A stretch of DNA of 64,000 nt from Pollutiaquabacter sp046052345. Its GTDB lineage: Bacteria; Bacteroidota; Bacteroidia; AKYH767-A; 2013-40CM-41-45. Both the position numbers and the translations under genes were made by a program. Of the stretch, positions 21,154 through 29,207 are shown in pieces; position 1 is the stretch's first letter, and each line of letters starts with the position of its first letter. Under the pieces are notes generated by a model. The model worked only from the letters and a program-made list of their open reading frames with translations. It was not told the origin of the DNA and did not search any database. The stretch covers positions 16,224-80,223 of the forward strand of contig JBJOMN010000066.1 in the NCBI GenBank assembly GCA_046052345.1, read 5' to 3'.

Positions 21154-21681
21154 TCAAGCGGCGCGCTCGGACAACGTCTTGACGATGCCGGCGAGCTTGC
21201 CACCGCTGCTTTGGAGAGCGGAGATGACGTTCCGTCCGGGCGACTGCAACAGCGAGATGATTTCGCCGATGAGTTCGTTCTTAGACTTGATGGCCGCCAG
21301 CGTATCGAGCTGGTTGTCGCCCAGGAACACCGCGGTGTCGATGTAAGCGCCCTTCACAAGGGGCTTATCCTGGCCGCCTTTGCGGAATTCCTTGATGAGT
21401 TTGGCCGGCACGTTGCCCGTATCGGAGAAGAGGAGGGCGCTGGTGCCTTTGAGCGCACCGAAAATCTCGGTGTAGGAGCCATTCTCCCGGCGCTCCATGG
21501 CTTTACGGATGAGGGTGTTCTTGGCCACCAGCATCTTTATGCCCTTGGAGAAACAGGCGCGGCGCAGGTCATTCGTCTTCTCGACCGTCAGCGAAGACGT
21601 GTCGGTGACATATACATTCGGATATTTATCAAGCAACTCGGCGATTTGGCCGATGATGACTTCTTTCTGTTCGCGGTTCAT
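21154..21681 (-). CDS. rplJ: Ribosomal protein uL10
   Basis: This 175-residue protein has the globular N-terminal domain (VYVTDTSSLTVEKTNDLRRACFSKGI, VAKNTLIRKA) and the C-terminal helix that binds L12 dimers. It forms the stalk base with L12. In many bacteria L10 represses its own operon by binding the leader. Here only 38 bases separate it from rplA, and no obvious L10 leader structure is seen, so such control is not evident. Confidence 0.96.
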   Translation of the reverse strand: MNREQKEVIIGQIAELLDKYPNVYVTDTSSLTVEKTNDLRRACFSKGIKMLVAKNTLIRKAMERRENGSYTEIFGALKGTSALLFSDTGNVPAKLIKEFRKGGQDKPLVKGAYIDTAVFLGDNQLDTLAAIKSKNELIGEIISLLQSPGRNVISALQSSGGKLAGIVKTLSERAA

Positions 21682-21719
21682 GATGATGTTCGGATTGGAT
21701 TACCGTTCTACTTCTTGGA

Positions 21720-22412
21720 TCAGGACAGGGTCTTGGTATCGATCTGTACCGACGGACTCATGGTGGACGACATGTACACCGACTTCATATAGGTGCCTTT
21801 GGCGGCAGAAGGCTTCAGCTTGATGATCGCATTGATCAGTTCGCTGGCGTTCTCTTCGATCTTCTTGGCGTCGAACGAGGCTTTGCCCACGGAAGCATGG
21901 ATGGAGCCTTGTTTGTCCACTTTGAAGTCGATCTTACCCGCCTTCACCTCGTTAACGGCCTTGCCGATCTCGTTGGTGACAGTGCCGGTCTTGGGGTTCG
22001 GCATGAGGTTGCGGGGGCCGAGCACCTTGCCGAGCTTACCGACCTTGCCCATGACGCTGGGCATGGTGATGACGACATCGATGTCCGTCCATCCGCCTTC
22101 GATCTTCTGGATGAATTCGTCGAGACCCACGTAATCGGCGCCGGCTTCTTTGGCCTCTGCTTCCTTGTCGGGAGTGCAAAGGACGAGCACCTTCTTGGTC
22201 TTTCCGGTGCCGTGGGGAAGCGTCACGACGCCGCGGACCATCTGGTTGGCCTTGCGGGGATCGACACCGAGACGGATGCTCAGGTCGACAGAAGAATCGA
22301 ACTTGGTGTTGCTGATTTCCTTCACCATCTTGGCGGCTTCAGCCACCGAGTAGGCTTTGGTCTGGTCGATTTTAGAGAGGGCCAGCTTCCTCTTTTTACT
22401 GATGCGTGCCAT
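21720..22412 (-). CDS. rplA: Ribosomal protein uL1
   Basis: This 230-residue protein has the L1 hallmarks: N-terminal RISKKRKLALSKIDQTKAYS, LSIRLGVDPRKANQMVRGVVTLPHGTGK, and LGPRNLMPNPKTGTVT. It builds the L1 stalk at the ribosomal E site. It follows rplK by 96 bases in the same direction. L1 is an autogenous repressor in several bacteria, but no target was identified here. Confidence 0.97.
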   Translation of the reverse strand: MARISKKRKLALSKIDQTKAYSVAEAAKMVKEISNTKFDSSVDLSIRLGVDPRKANQMVRGVVTLPHGTGKTKKVLVLCTPDKEAEAKEAGADYVGLDEFIQKIEGGWTDIDVVITMPSVMGKVGKLGKVLGPRNLMPNPKTGTVTNEIGKAVNEVKAGKIDFKVDKQGSIHASVGKASFDAKKIEENASELINAIIKLKPSAAKGTYMKSVYMSSTMSPSVQIDTKTLS

Positions 22413-22508
22413 TGAAGAACGTTTTTGAAGTGCGAACGGGCTCGATATGATCTCCCCCTCCTTCGGTTAGTGACTGTATACTGTCGGCGCAGGGCCGTTC
22501 AGCTCGAT

Positions 22509-22946
22509 TCAGAAGGGACGCTGTCCCTCGACCGTGATACCCATGCTGCGGGCCGTACCGGCCACCATGCTCATGGCGGACTCAATCGTGAAGCAGTTGA
22601 GGTCCGGCATCTTGATCTCGGCGATCTTACGGACGTCGTCCCACGTGACCTTACCGACCTTGCTGCGGTTCGGTTCCTTGGAACCGCCCTTCAACTTGGC
22701 CGCATCCATCAGCTGCACGGCTGCCGGAGGTGTCTTGATGATGAATTCGAACGACTTGTCGGTGTACACCGTGATGATGACCGGGAGGACTTTCCCGGCC
22801 TGGTCCTGCGTGCGGGCGTTGAACTGCTTGCAGAACTCCATGATGTTGACACCTTTCGCACCGAGTGCGGGTCCGATCGGAGGTGCGGGATTGGCCGCAC
22901 CGCCTTTGACCTGGAGTTTGATGTATGTGCTTATCTCTTTTGCCAT
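22509..22946 (-). CDS. rplK: Ribosomal protein uL11
   Basis: This 145-residue protein has the L11 N-terminal domain (IKLQVKGGAANPAPPIGPALGAKGVNIMEFC, spanning roughly residues 10-40, including the proline-rich thiostrepton-site segment) and the RNA-binding C-terminal domain (MPDLNCFTIESAMSMVAGTARSMGI). It binds the GTPase-associated region of 23S rRNA. It follows nusG by 74 bases. Confidence 0.97.
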   Translation of the reverse strand: MAKEISTYIKLQVKGGAANPAPPIGPALGAKGVNIMEFCKQFNARTQDQAGKVLPVIITVYTDKSFEFIIKTPPAAVQLMDAAKLKGGSKEPNRSKVGKVTWDDVRKIAEIKMPDLNCFTIESAMSMVAGTARSMGITVEGQRPF

Positions 22947-23020
22947 GACGTTGGTTCATTGTGCCTTTGCGCAACGGCCGTCAGCCTGGAAGCGACTGGC
23001 GGAACGTGCCTAAGGGCATG

Positions 23021-23605
23021 TTATTCTTTTTCCACTTGCATATAGTTCAGCTCAAGCGGGGTCTTACGTCCGAAGATCTTGACCATCACTTTGAGCTTCT
23101 TCTTCTCTTCATTGATCTCCTCGATTACACCCGAGAAGGTGTTGAACGGCCCGTCGATCACTTTGACGGATTCGCCGACCACATAGGGAACGGCCATGAC
23201 GGCATCGTTCTCGGAGAGTTCGTCCATCTTACCGAGGATACGGTTCACTTCCGACTGACGCAGCGGAACGGGTGCCTCACCTTTAGGTCCGAGAAAGGAG
23301 ATCACGCCGGTGATGTTCTCGATGATATGCGGAATCTCACCGACGAGTGCGGCTTCGATCAGCACATACCCCGGAAGGATGCTGCGTTCCTTGGTGACCT
23401 TCTTGCCGTTGCGGATCTGTACGAACTTCTCGGTGGGTATGAGTACCTGGGCGACATAGTCGTTCAGCTTGAGGCGGGTGACTTCCGACTCGATGTACTG
23501 CTTCACCTTCTTCTCCTTGCCGGCGATCGCGCGTACGACGTACCATTTCCGTCCGATATCCTTGGACGGCTGGGTGGTCGATTTTGTGGTGGTAGTTTCG
23601 GTCAT
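23021..23605 (-). CDS. nusG: Transcription elongation/termination factor NusG
   Basis: This 194-residue protein has the NGN domain (KWYVVRAIAGKEKKVKQYIE, VLIPTEKFVQIRNGKK, LPGYVLIEA) and the C-terminal KOW domain (GESVKVIDGPFNTFSGVIEEI). It couples RNA polymerase to ribosomes or Rho. The ATG at 23605 (MTETTTTKS) gives the normal length; the frame extends upstream into secE without family similarity. The Thr/Ser-rich N-terminal tail of about 20 residues is a small extension. The secE-nusG gap is 14 bases. Confidence 0.96.
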   Translation of the reverse strand: MTETTTTKSTTQPSKDIGRKWYVVRAIAGKEKKVKQYIESEVTRLKLNDYVAQVLIPTEKFVQIRNGKKVTKERSILPGYVLIEAALVGEIPHIIENITGVISFLGPKGEAPVPLRQSEVNRILGKMDELSENDAVMAVPYVVGESVKVIDGPFNTFSGVIEEINEEKKKLKVMVKIFGRKTPLELNYMQVEKE

Positions 23606-23619
23606 GATCCTGGGTATGG

Positions 23620-23814
23620 TCAGGCGATCATCTTGTAGAACAAGTTCATGATACCGGTGAATCCCATATCCATGGCGAAGATGACCAGACCTATGAGTGC
23701 CGTGGACACCATGACCACGATGACACTGCTCTGGAGCTCTTCCCATGTGGGCCAGCTGACCTTTTCGATCAACTCCCGGTAGCTTTCTTTGATATAATCG
23801 GCGATTTTGCTCAT
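23620..23814 (-). CDS. secE: Preprotein translocase subunit SecE
   Basis: This 64-residue short-form SecE has the conserved cytoplasmic amphipathic helix (YIKESYRELIEKVSWPTWEEL, roughly residues 7-27), which includes the family KVSWPTWEEL motif. A single membrane segment follows (VIVVMVSTALIGLVIFAMDMG). It stabilises SecY in the inner-membrane translocon. The secE-nusG pair and a tRNA-Trp upstream are the common bacterial arrangement. Confidence 0.96.
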   Translation of the reverse strand: MSKIADYIKESYRELIEKVSWPTWEELQSSVIVVMVSTALIGLVIFAMDMGFTGIMNLFYKMIA

Positions 23815-23854
23815 TACTTCGTTTGAATGTACCGTATCCGGTTCAGGGTGTGAG

Positions 23855-23926
23855 CACGGGTGGAGAGACTCGAACTCCCAGCCAACGGTTTTGGAGACCG
23901 CTACTCTACCATTGAGCTACACCCGT
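23855..23926 (-). tRNA. tRNA-Trp (anticodon CCA)
   Basis: This is a 72-base cloverleaf. The acceptor ACGGGTG pairs perfectly with CACCCGT, with discriminator G. The TAGCTCAATGG D-arm, the anticodon loop with CCA after CT, and the TTCGAGT T-loop are readable. The 3' CCA is not encoded. It lies between tuf and secE, as in many bacteria. Confidence 0.95.
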
Positions 23927-23995
23927 GTATGGCACAAAGGACAGCGAACAGTGAGGCACCGTCCGCTGTCCGTATGCGACCTCTTACTGAATCAA

Positions 23996-25183
23996 TTACT
24001 TGATGATCTCAGTCACCTGACCTGCACCAACGGTACGGCCACCTTCGCGGATAGCGAAACGGAGACCTTTGTCCATAGCTACAGGCTGGATGAGGGTGAC
24101 AGTGATGGTCACGTTGTCACCAGGCATTACCATCTCACGACCTTCCGGCAGTACGATCTCGCCGGTAACGTCGGTCGTGCGCAGGTAGAACTGAGGACGG
24201 TACCTGTTCTGGAACGGGGTGTGACGACCACCTTCTTCCTTCTTCAGGACGTAGATCTCGGCCTTGAAGACGGTGTGGGGGGTGATGGAGCCCGGCTTGG
24301 CGATAACCATGCCGCGGCGGATGTCGTTCTTTTCGATACCACGGAGGAGCAGACCGACGTTGTCGCCGGCTTCGCCGCGGTCAAGGATCTTGCGGAACAT
24401 CTCGACACCGGTTACGGTCGACTTCATGCTCTGCTCCTGCATGCCGATGATCTCAACGTCCTCGCCGGAGTTGATGACACCGCGCTCGATACGGCCGGTA
24501 GCAACGGTACCGCGACCGGTGATGGAGAACACGTCTTCAACAGGCATGAGGAAAGGCTTGTCAACGTCACGCGGAGGAACCGGGATGTAGGTATCGACGG
24601 CTTCCATGAGTTTCATGATGCTGTCAACCCACTTGGCGTCGTTATTCAGACCGCCTAGAGCGGAACCGCGGATGATCGGGGTGTTGGCGCCGTCGAACTC
24701 GTAGAAAGAGAGGAGGTCGCGGACTTCCATCTCGACGAGATCCAACAGTTCGGGATCGTCAACCATGTCCACCTTGTTCAGGAACACGACGATCTTCGGA
24801 ACGCCTACCTGACGGGCAAGCAGGATGTGCTCGCGGGTCTGGGGCATCGGACCGTCCGTAGCGGCAACAACGAGGATGGCACCGTCCATCTGAGCGGCAC
24901 CCGTTACCATGTTCTTCACATAGTCGGCGTGACCGGGACAGTCAACGTGTGCATAGTGACGGTTAGCCGTCTGGTATTCAACGTGAGCGGTGTTGATGGT
25001 GATACCACGCTCTTTCTCTTCCGGTGCGTTGTCGATGGAATCGAAGGAACGCTTCTCAGAGAGGCCTTTTTCCGCCAATACGGTGGTGATTGCAGCCGTG
25101 AGGGTGGTCTTACCGTGGTCAACGTGACCGATGGTACCGATGTTCACGTGGGGTTTAGTCCGTTCAAATTTCTCTTTTGCCAT
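23996..25183 (-). CDS. tuf: Translation elongation factor EF-Tu
   Basis: This 395-residue GTPase has the P-loop GHVDHGKT (19-26), the switch I region RGITINTAHVEY, DCPGH (about 81-85) and the guanine-specific NKVD. Domains II and III follow (GRGTVATGRIERG, the C-terminal GGRTVGAGQV). It delivers aminoacyl-tRNA to the ribosome. The gene lies inside a tRNA cluster (four tRNA genes upstream, tRNA-Trp downstream). The order tRNA-Thr, Tyr, Gly, Thr, tuf matches the thrU-tyrU-glyT-thrT-tufB transcript of E. coli. Confidence 0.98.
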   Translation of the reverse strand: MAKEKFERTKPHVNIGTIGHVDHGKTTLTAAITTVLAEKGLSEKRSFDSIDNAPEEKERGITINTAHVEYQTANRHYAHVDCPGHADYVKNMVTGAAQMDGAILVVAATDGPMPQTREHILLARQVGVPKIVVFLNKVDMVDDPELLDLVEMEVRDLLSFYEFDGANTPIIRGSALGGLNNDAKWVDSIMKLMEAVDTYIPVPPRDVDKPFLMPVEDVFSITGRGTVATGRIERGVINSGEDVEIIGMQEQSMKSTVTGVEMFRKILDRGEAGDNVGLLLRGIEKNDIRRGMVIAKPGSITPHTVFKAEIYVLKKEEGGRHTPFQNRYRPQFYLRTTDVTGEIVLPEGREMVMPGDNVTITVTLIQPVAMDKGLRFAIREGGRTVGAGQVTEIIK

Positions 25184-25282
25184 TTTTCAGTAGAGGTTAT
25201 AGGTTATCGGGTAATTTATGTTTGGTATTCAAGGACATCACACGGAATGCGGGTGGAAGCTTCCGCATTCTGTGTGACTGTG

Positions 25283-25355
25283 AGCCAATGACCAGGATCG
25301 AACTGGTGACCTCATCCTTACCATGGATGTGCTCTACCAACTGAGCTACATTGGC
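25283..25355 (-). tRNA. tRNA-Thr (anticodon GGT)
   Basis: This is a 73-base cloverleaf: acceptor GCCAATG with CATTGGC, discriminator T, D-arm TAGCTCAGTTGGTAGAG, anticodon stem CATCC/GGATG around ATGGTAA (anticodon GGT), and T-loop TTCGATC. No CCA is encoded. It lies directly upstream of tuf in the transcript. Confidence 0.95.
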
Positions 25356-25422
25356 TGAATGTTTTTACCGGCACACTTCCGCAAAGCCTTGCCGGTAAAG
25401 GCTTTGGGGGTCATCGGACCGC

Positions 25423-25498
25423 TGGAGCGGAAGACGGGGCTCGAACCCGCCACCCTCAGCTTGGAAGGCTGATGCTCTACCAAATGAGCTACTTCCGC
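25423..25498 (-). tRNA. tRNA-Gly (anticodon TCC)
   Basis: Acceptor GCGGAAG pairs with CTTCCGC, with discriminator T. The anticodon stem TCAGC/GCTGA flanks CTTCCAA (anticodon TCC, reading GGA/GGG). The T-arm GCGGG/CCCGT has a TTCGAGC loop. A CCA (25423-25425) follows the discriminator in the DNA and is included; it may be coincidental. Confidence 0.95.
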
Positions 25499-25591
25499 TT
25501 GTTCGGTAAGGACCCTCTGTCAAGGGGGCGTGAAGGTCGGAAATTTCCCGCTGATTCACAACACCTTGTATCGGGACCTGGACGAAGATTT

Positions 25592-25677
25592 TGGTGGGGA
25601 GAGGAGGATTCGAACCTCCGAAGTCGTAAGACAACAGATTTACAGTCTGCCCCATTTGGCCACTCTGGAATCTCCCC
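25592..25677 (-). tRNA. tRNA-Tyr (anticodon GTA)
   Basis: This is a class II tRNA with a long variable arm. Acceptor GGGGAGA pairs with TCTCCCC, with discriminator A. The anticodon stem CAGAC(T)/ATCTG region holds GTA, and the T-loop is TTCGAAT. The 3' CCA is encoded (25592-25594). Confidence 0.95.
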
Positions 25678-25708
25678 CGGCCGATGCCGTCAATGTATAT
25701 TTATCGCG

Positions 25709-25782
25709 AGCCGATGGAGGGACTCGAACCCCCGACCTACTGATTACAAATCAGTAGCTCTAACCACCTGAGCTACATCGGC
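25709..25782 (-). tRNA. tRNA-Thr (anticodon TGT)
   Basis: This is a 74-base cloverleaf: acceptor GCCGATG with CATCGGC, discriminator T, D-arm TAGCTCAGGTGGTTAGAG, anticodon stem ACTGA/TCAGT around TTTGTAA (anticodon TGT), and T-loop TTCGAGT. No CCA is encoded. It is the first gene of the tRNA-tuf-rpoBC cluster, about 50 bases from the -7 element. Confidence 0.95.
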
Positions 25783-25831
25783 GAAATTGCGCGAAAATCA
25801 AAGAACGCACTACCCCTCCGAAAAGGGACTG

Positions 25832-25862
25832 CAAATGTAGAAAAACTAACTCCGAATTCAAA
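25832..25862 (-). promoter_or_regulatory. Consensus Bacteroidota promoter for the tRNA-tuf-ribosomal-protein-rpoBC cluster
   Basis: On the minus strand TTTG (25859-25862) is followed by exactly 19 bases and then TACATTTG (25832-25839), a perfect match to the Bacteroidota sigma consensus TTTG-N(19)-TAnnTTTG. It lies about 50 bases before the first tRNA gene. Confidence 0.85.
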
Positions 25863-25898
25863 TTTTGATGATTTTTTTTTGAAAAAAGCTTCACCGGG

Positions 25899-25934
25899 AA
25901 AAGAAAAGGGGCAGACATACGTCCGCCCCTTTTT
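25899..25934 (-). terminator. Terminator of the 56-residue basic protein gene
   Basis: An inverted repeat AAAAGGGGC-A-GAC / GTC-C-GCCCCTTTT (25904-25916 with 25921-25933) has a 4-base loop and is followed on the minus strand by TTTTCTTTT. It begins 25 bases after the stop at 25959. Confidence 0.82.
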
Positions 25935-25958
25935 GGTCGAATTTCGAAGAAATTGCCC

Positions 25959-26129
25959 TCAGGCGATGACTTTCGCCAGCGGATAACGCTTCTTCCACAT
26001 TTTAAAGGCTGCCATGCTGTGCACCACCATCGTGGTCTTGTGATCGAGCTGAACCTTTATGCGGGGCCCTGAAGCTGCCACAGGAGCCGGCTTCACAGGC
26101 TTTTTCTTGATGTTTTTTGATCTGATCAT
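25959..26129 (-). CDS. Small basic protein of unknown function (56 residues)
   Basis: This short ORF begins at the ATG at 26129 and ends in TGA. The product is strongly basic: MIRSKNIKKKPVKPAPVAA, then IKVQLDHKTTMVVHSMAAF and KMWKKRYPLAKVIA. No cysteine, signal peptide or membrane segment is seen. The Lys/Pro/Ala-rich N-terminal tail followed by a compact mixed segment looks like a small nucleic-acid- or ribosome-associated protein (inference only). Support for its being real: it fills the space between two features, has its own terminator, and has a palindrome in its upstream region. Confidence 0.65.
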   Translation of the reverse strand: MIRSKNIKKKPVKPAPVAASGPRIKVQLDHKTTMVVHSMAAFKMWKKRYPLAKVIA

Positions 26130-26453
26130 AGTTAAAGTGCGGCATTCACCGCGGTTTAGAATATAACAAACAAGTGTCTCTCTAGTTACAAGAGTACATC
26201 AGAAACCGTACCACTTCCCATGATGTACATCATTTTCTCAACAAAGAGAACCTGATTAATTCAACTTCAAATTAACGATTTATTCTGACACTTATTGGTT
26301 AAAATAAATTAATTCTTGGAAAAATCCCACAAACGACTGGAAATCAATGCAAAAGTACAAGACGTGCAAATTGCGGGGTGCGGGCTACGGGGCGCGAAGC
26401 GCTGGTAGCAAGGAGCCAAAAACCGATAAAAATCGAAAAAACCACTTTTTAGA
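26130..26453. other. A/T-rich intergenic region with a 14-base palindrome
   Basis: There is no gene in about 320 bases. It holds a perfect palindrome ATGATGTACATCAT (26220-26233) with a second half site GTACATCA at 26194-26201, possibly an operator for the 56-residue gene. No good TTTG-N19-TAnnTTTG promoter is seen. A G-rich patch of short degenerate repeats (about 26371-26412, GCGGGGTGCGGGCTACGGGG) lies downstream of gap; similar G-rich spacers are common in Bacteroidota. No clear terminator for gap is visible. Confidence 0.5.
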
Positions 26454-27455
26454 CTATCGGGCTCCTATCCGGACCGCCAGCTCCGCCAGGCGGTTTGAAT
26501 ATCCGATCTCATTATCGTACCAACCCACCACTTTTACCATGGCTCCGAGTACCGTGGTGAGCTGGGCATCGAAGATGCAGGAATGAGGATTTCCCACGAT
26601 ATCGGCACTGACAATCGGATCCTCCGTGTATTCCAGAATCCCTTTCATGGCGCCCTCCGCATAAGTTCGGAAAGCCTTGTTGACGGTTTCCACATCCGGA
26701 TGCTTTTTCAGGATACACGTGATATCCGTGAGCGATCCGTTCGGAACCGGCACCCTCACCCCTGCTCCACCCAGCTTACCCTGTAGATGAGGAAGCACGT
26801 CTCCTAACGCCTTTGCGGCACCGGTCGTTGTCGGAATGATGGAAAGCGCGGCAGCACGGGCACGGCGAAGGTCTTTGTGCGGAGCATCGTGGATGTTCTG
26901 GTCGCCGGTGTAGGCATGGACCGTTGTCACGAAGGCTGAATCGATCCCCCACAACTCATCCAGGATCTTCAACATGGGTGCAGCATTGTTGGTCGTGCAC
27001 GAAGCGTTGGACACCACGTCATCCGATTCGAGCAGGATCCCCTCGTTGACCCCCAGCACCACGGTCTTCACAGGTTCACCACTCTTTGCCGGAGCTGAAA
27101 GAATCACCTTCCTTGCGCCTGCCGAGAGATGCTTCACGGCACCTGCCTTGTCCGTGAACTTACCGGTACACTCCAGCACCACATCCACTCCCAACTCCCT
27201 CCACGGTAACTGCGAGGGGTCTTTGAAAGACATGCATGGAATCCGGATACCGTTCAACTCCAGATGGGATTCCGTCGAACTTACGTTTCCGCTGAAGGCA
27301 CGATGCACCGAATCGTATTTGAACAGATGGGCCAGGGTGGGGTTATCCGTAAGGTCGTTGATGCCTGCGATTTCGACACCCGGCGTCCGGAGCAATACCC
27401 TGGTCGTCATCCTTCCGATGCGACCGAACCCGTTGATGGCTATTCGTACTGGCAT
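26454..27455 (-). CDS. gap: Glyceraldehyde-3-phosphate dehydrogenase
   Basis: This 333-residue glycolytic enzyme has an N-terminal NAD-binding fold (IAINGFGRIGR), catalytic Cys153 in SNASCTTN and catalytic His near residue 180 (VTTVHAYTGDQ). The phosphate-site motifs (SIIPTTTGAAKA, GGAGVRVPVPNGS) and C-terminal WYDNEIGYSNR are present. Position 33-34 is the usual NDLTD, which favours NAD over NADP. It is encoded 12 bases after lipA on the same strand, an unusual partner, so the two are probably co-transcribed. Confidence 0.96.
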   Translation of the reverse strand: MPVRIAINGFGRIGRMTTRVLLRTPGVEIAGINDLTDNPTLAHLFKYDSVHRAFSGNVSSTESHLELNGIRIPCMSFKDPSQLPWRELGVDVVLECTGKFTDKAGAVKHLSAGARKVILSAPAKSGEPVKTVVLGVNEGILLESDDVVSNASCTTNNAAPMLKILDELWGIDSAFVTTVHAYTGDQNIHDAPHKDLRRARAAALSIIPTTTGAAKALGDVLPHLQGKLGGAGVRVPVPNGSLTDITCILKKHPDVETVNKAFRTYAEGAMKGILEYTEDPIVSADIVGNPHSCIFDAQLTTVLGAMVKVVGWYDNEIGYSNRLAELAVRIGAR

Positions 27456-27467
27456 ATTATTTCTAAA

Positions 27468-28346
27468 TCAGTCCCGTTGAAAATGTTTTTCCGCATGGTA
27501 GCTGGAACGTACGAGGGGACCGCTCTCCACGAAGCGGAAACCCATGTCCTCCCCTTTGACCTTATAGAAGGCAAACCGGTCGGGATGTATGAACTCCGCC
27601 ACCGGAAGGTGCTCCCTGGTAGGCTGCAGATACTGTCCGAGCGTGAGAATGGACACCCCCGCGTCACGCAGGTCCTGCATCGACTCCAGGACTTCGTCCT
27701 GCGTCTCACCGAGTCCGAGCATTATCCCGGACTTGGCGTTGACACCGGCATCTGCGATACGCTTGAGTACTTCGAGGCTGCGGTCATATTTCGCCTGTAC
27801 GCGTACCTGTTTGGTAAGCCTTCGGACGGTTTCAAGGTTGTGTGAGATCACTTCAGGTCGTTCGTCAATGACACGCTGCAGATTCGACCAGTCCCCTTGG
27901 AAATCCGGGATCAACGTCTCCATCGTAGTGCCCGGAGACAGTTCACGGATCTTGCGGATGGTATCGACCCATACGGCGGAACCACCGTCCTCCAGGTCGT
28001 CGCGGTCGACGGAGGTGATCACGCAATGCTTCACCCCCATCAATTTGACCGACTTGGCGACGCGCAGCGGCTCGAAAGGGTCGACCGCTTCCGGACGGCC
28101 GGTGGCCACGGAGCAGAACCCGCACGATCGTGTGCATACGTTTCCAAGTATCATGAACGTGGCCGTACCTGCTCCCCAGCATTCACCCATGTTGGGACAG
28201 TTGCCGCTTTGGCAGATGGTGTGCAGCTTGTGCTCGGATACGATCTCGCGCACTTTGCGGTACTCCTCACCGATGGGAAGTTTCACCTTCAACCAGGACG
28301 GTTTCCCGGATTGCTGTGATGTGCCGGTGGCGGATGATTCGGACAT
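27468..28346 (-). CDS. lipA: Lipoyl synthase
   Basis: This 292-residue radical SAM enzyme has the auxiliary cluster cysteines Cys45, Cys50 and Cys56 (CQSGNCPNMGEC), the radical SAM cysteines Cys71, Cys75 and Cys78 (CTRSCGFC), and the C-terminal RSSYHA motif whose Ser ligates the auxiliary cluster. It inserts two sulfurs into octanoyl chains on lipoyl domains. It follows a putative outer-membrane protein gene by 36 bases and precedes gap by 12. Confidence 0.97.
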   Translation of the reverse strand: MSESSATGTSQQSGKPSWLKVKLPIGEEYRKVREIVSEHKLHTICQSGNCPNMGECWGAGTATFMILGNVCTRSCGFCSVATGRPEAVDPFEPLRVAKSVKLMGVKHCVITSVDRDDLEDGGSAVWVDTIRKIRELSPGTTMETLIPDFQGDWSNLQRVIDERPEVISHNLETVRRLTKQVRVQAKYDRSLEVLKRIADAGVNAKSGIMLGLGETQDEVLESMQDLRDAGVSILTLGQYLQPTREHLPVAEFIHPDRFAFYKVKGEDMGFRFVESGPLVRSSYHAEKHFQRD

Positions 28347-28382
28347 GCGGAACGGTAGAAGTACGAAGTGAGGGAATGAGGA

Positions 28383-29159
28383 CTATTTCTTACTCCCCCA
28401 GTAGAGTGAAACATAAAAATTGACGAAGAGGTCCTGGGCATCGTTCTTCGCCATGATCGGTATGGCTTTGGGAAAGTAATCAATGGTGACTCCTGTCTCC
28501 AGAGCGGTGATCTTGTTCTGGATGCCGGAATATTCGAACGATACGGAACCCTTGGCATAGACTCCGGGATGGACCTTGAGTTCACCGAATCCACGGAAAT
28601 AAGGCCCGGGACCGTAGAAACTTTCCACGGACTGCTGGTCGGGATCCGAAGGATCGTACTTGCGCGTGTCGATCACCTTATAACCGGAAAGCGTATCGTA
28701 GGGATCATCGACCAGCACGTCCAGGTAGACGGGCTTGGTGATGCCGAGCACGGCGCCTCCGTAGTAATTGTAGCGTACTTCTACCCCGCTGCGTTCGGCT
28801 TTAGAGAAGAGGACATGCTGCATGCCGTAACCGCCGCGGAGGAAGTATACGAAGTTCAGCTTTCCGAAATAGAAAGGACGGGAATCCGGGTAATAGGGGT
28901 TCGGCTGCTTGTATTGCTTAGGATGACGCATGGAGACAAGGTCCAATTCCAGCATGCGCTTCCTGAAACCGGTGACATGCGTGCCGCGACGGTACGACGC
29001 TCCAAGGCCGTTGGAATGGAGGATGATACCCCCTGACGATTCCTGACGGTAGAGGATGTTGACATCGCTCCTGTCCGAACGCAAGGAGTCCTGCGACCAA
29101 GCAGCCGGGCCGGTCAGCAATGCCGAGCAAACCATCAAGAACGAGAAAAACCTGCGCAT
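28383..29159 (-). CDS. Exported protein of unknown function, predicted outer-membrane beta-strand-rich
   Basis: This 258-residue protein has a signal peptide (MRRFFSFLMVCSALLTGPAAWSQ, cleavage near residue 22). The mature part is rich in Tyr, Phe and Gly with alternating patterns (GASYRRGTHVTGF, LNFVYFLRGGYG, VEVRYNYYGG, GVYAKGSVSFEYSG) and ends VNFYVSLYWGSKK, consistent with a small outer-membrane barrel. No specific family is recognised. The ATG at 29159 is preferred because a longer frame would extend into the divergent OsmC gene and because the -7 element TAATTTTG lies 5 bases upstream. Confidence 0.75.
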   Translation of the reverse strand: MRRFFSFLMVCSALLTGPAAWSQDSLRSDRSDVNILYRQESSGGIILHSNGLGASYRRGTHVTGFRKRMLELDLVSMRHPKQYKQPNPYYPDSRPFYFGKLNFVYFLRGGYGMQHVLFSKAERSGVEVRYNYYGGAVLGITKPVYLDVLVDDPYDTLSGYKVIDTRKYDPSDPDQQSVESFYGPGPYFRGFGELKVHPGVYAKGSVSFEYSGIQNKITALETGVTIDYFPKAIPIMAKNDAQDLFVNFYVSLYWGSKK

Positions 29160-29164
29160 TACCA

Positions 29165-29172
29165 CAAAATTA
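29165..29172 (-). promoter_or_regulatory. -7 element immediately upstream of the exported-protein gene
   Basis: On the minus strand TAATTTTG exactly matches TAnnTTTG and ends 5 bases before the ATG at 29159. Transcription would begin at or very near the start codon. Confidence 0.6.
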
Positions 29173-29207
29173 ATGATTCCACTGATACGCAGGGATAGGT
29201 CCCCGCT

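Noticed and set aside
25283..25782. tRNA cluster as an integration site
   Set aside because: No integrase, direct repeat of a tRNA end or foreign gene is seen next to the tRNA genes.
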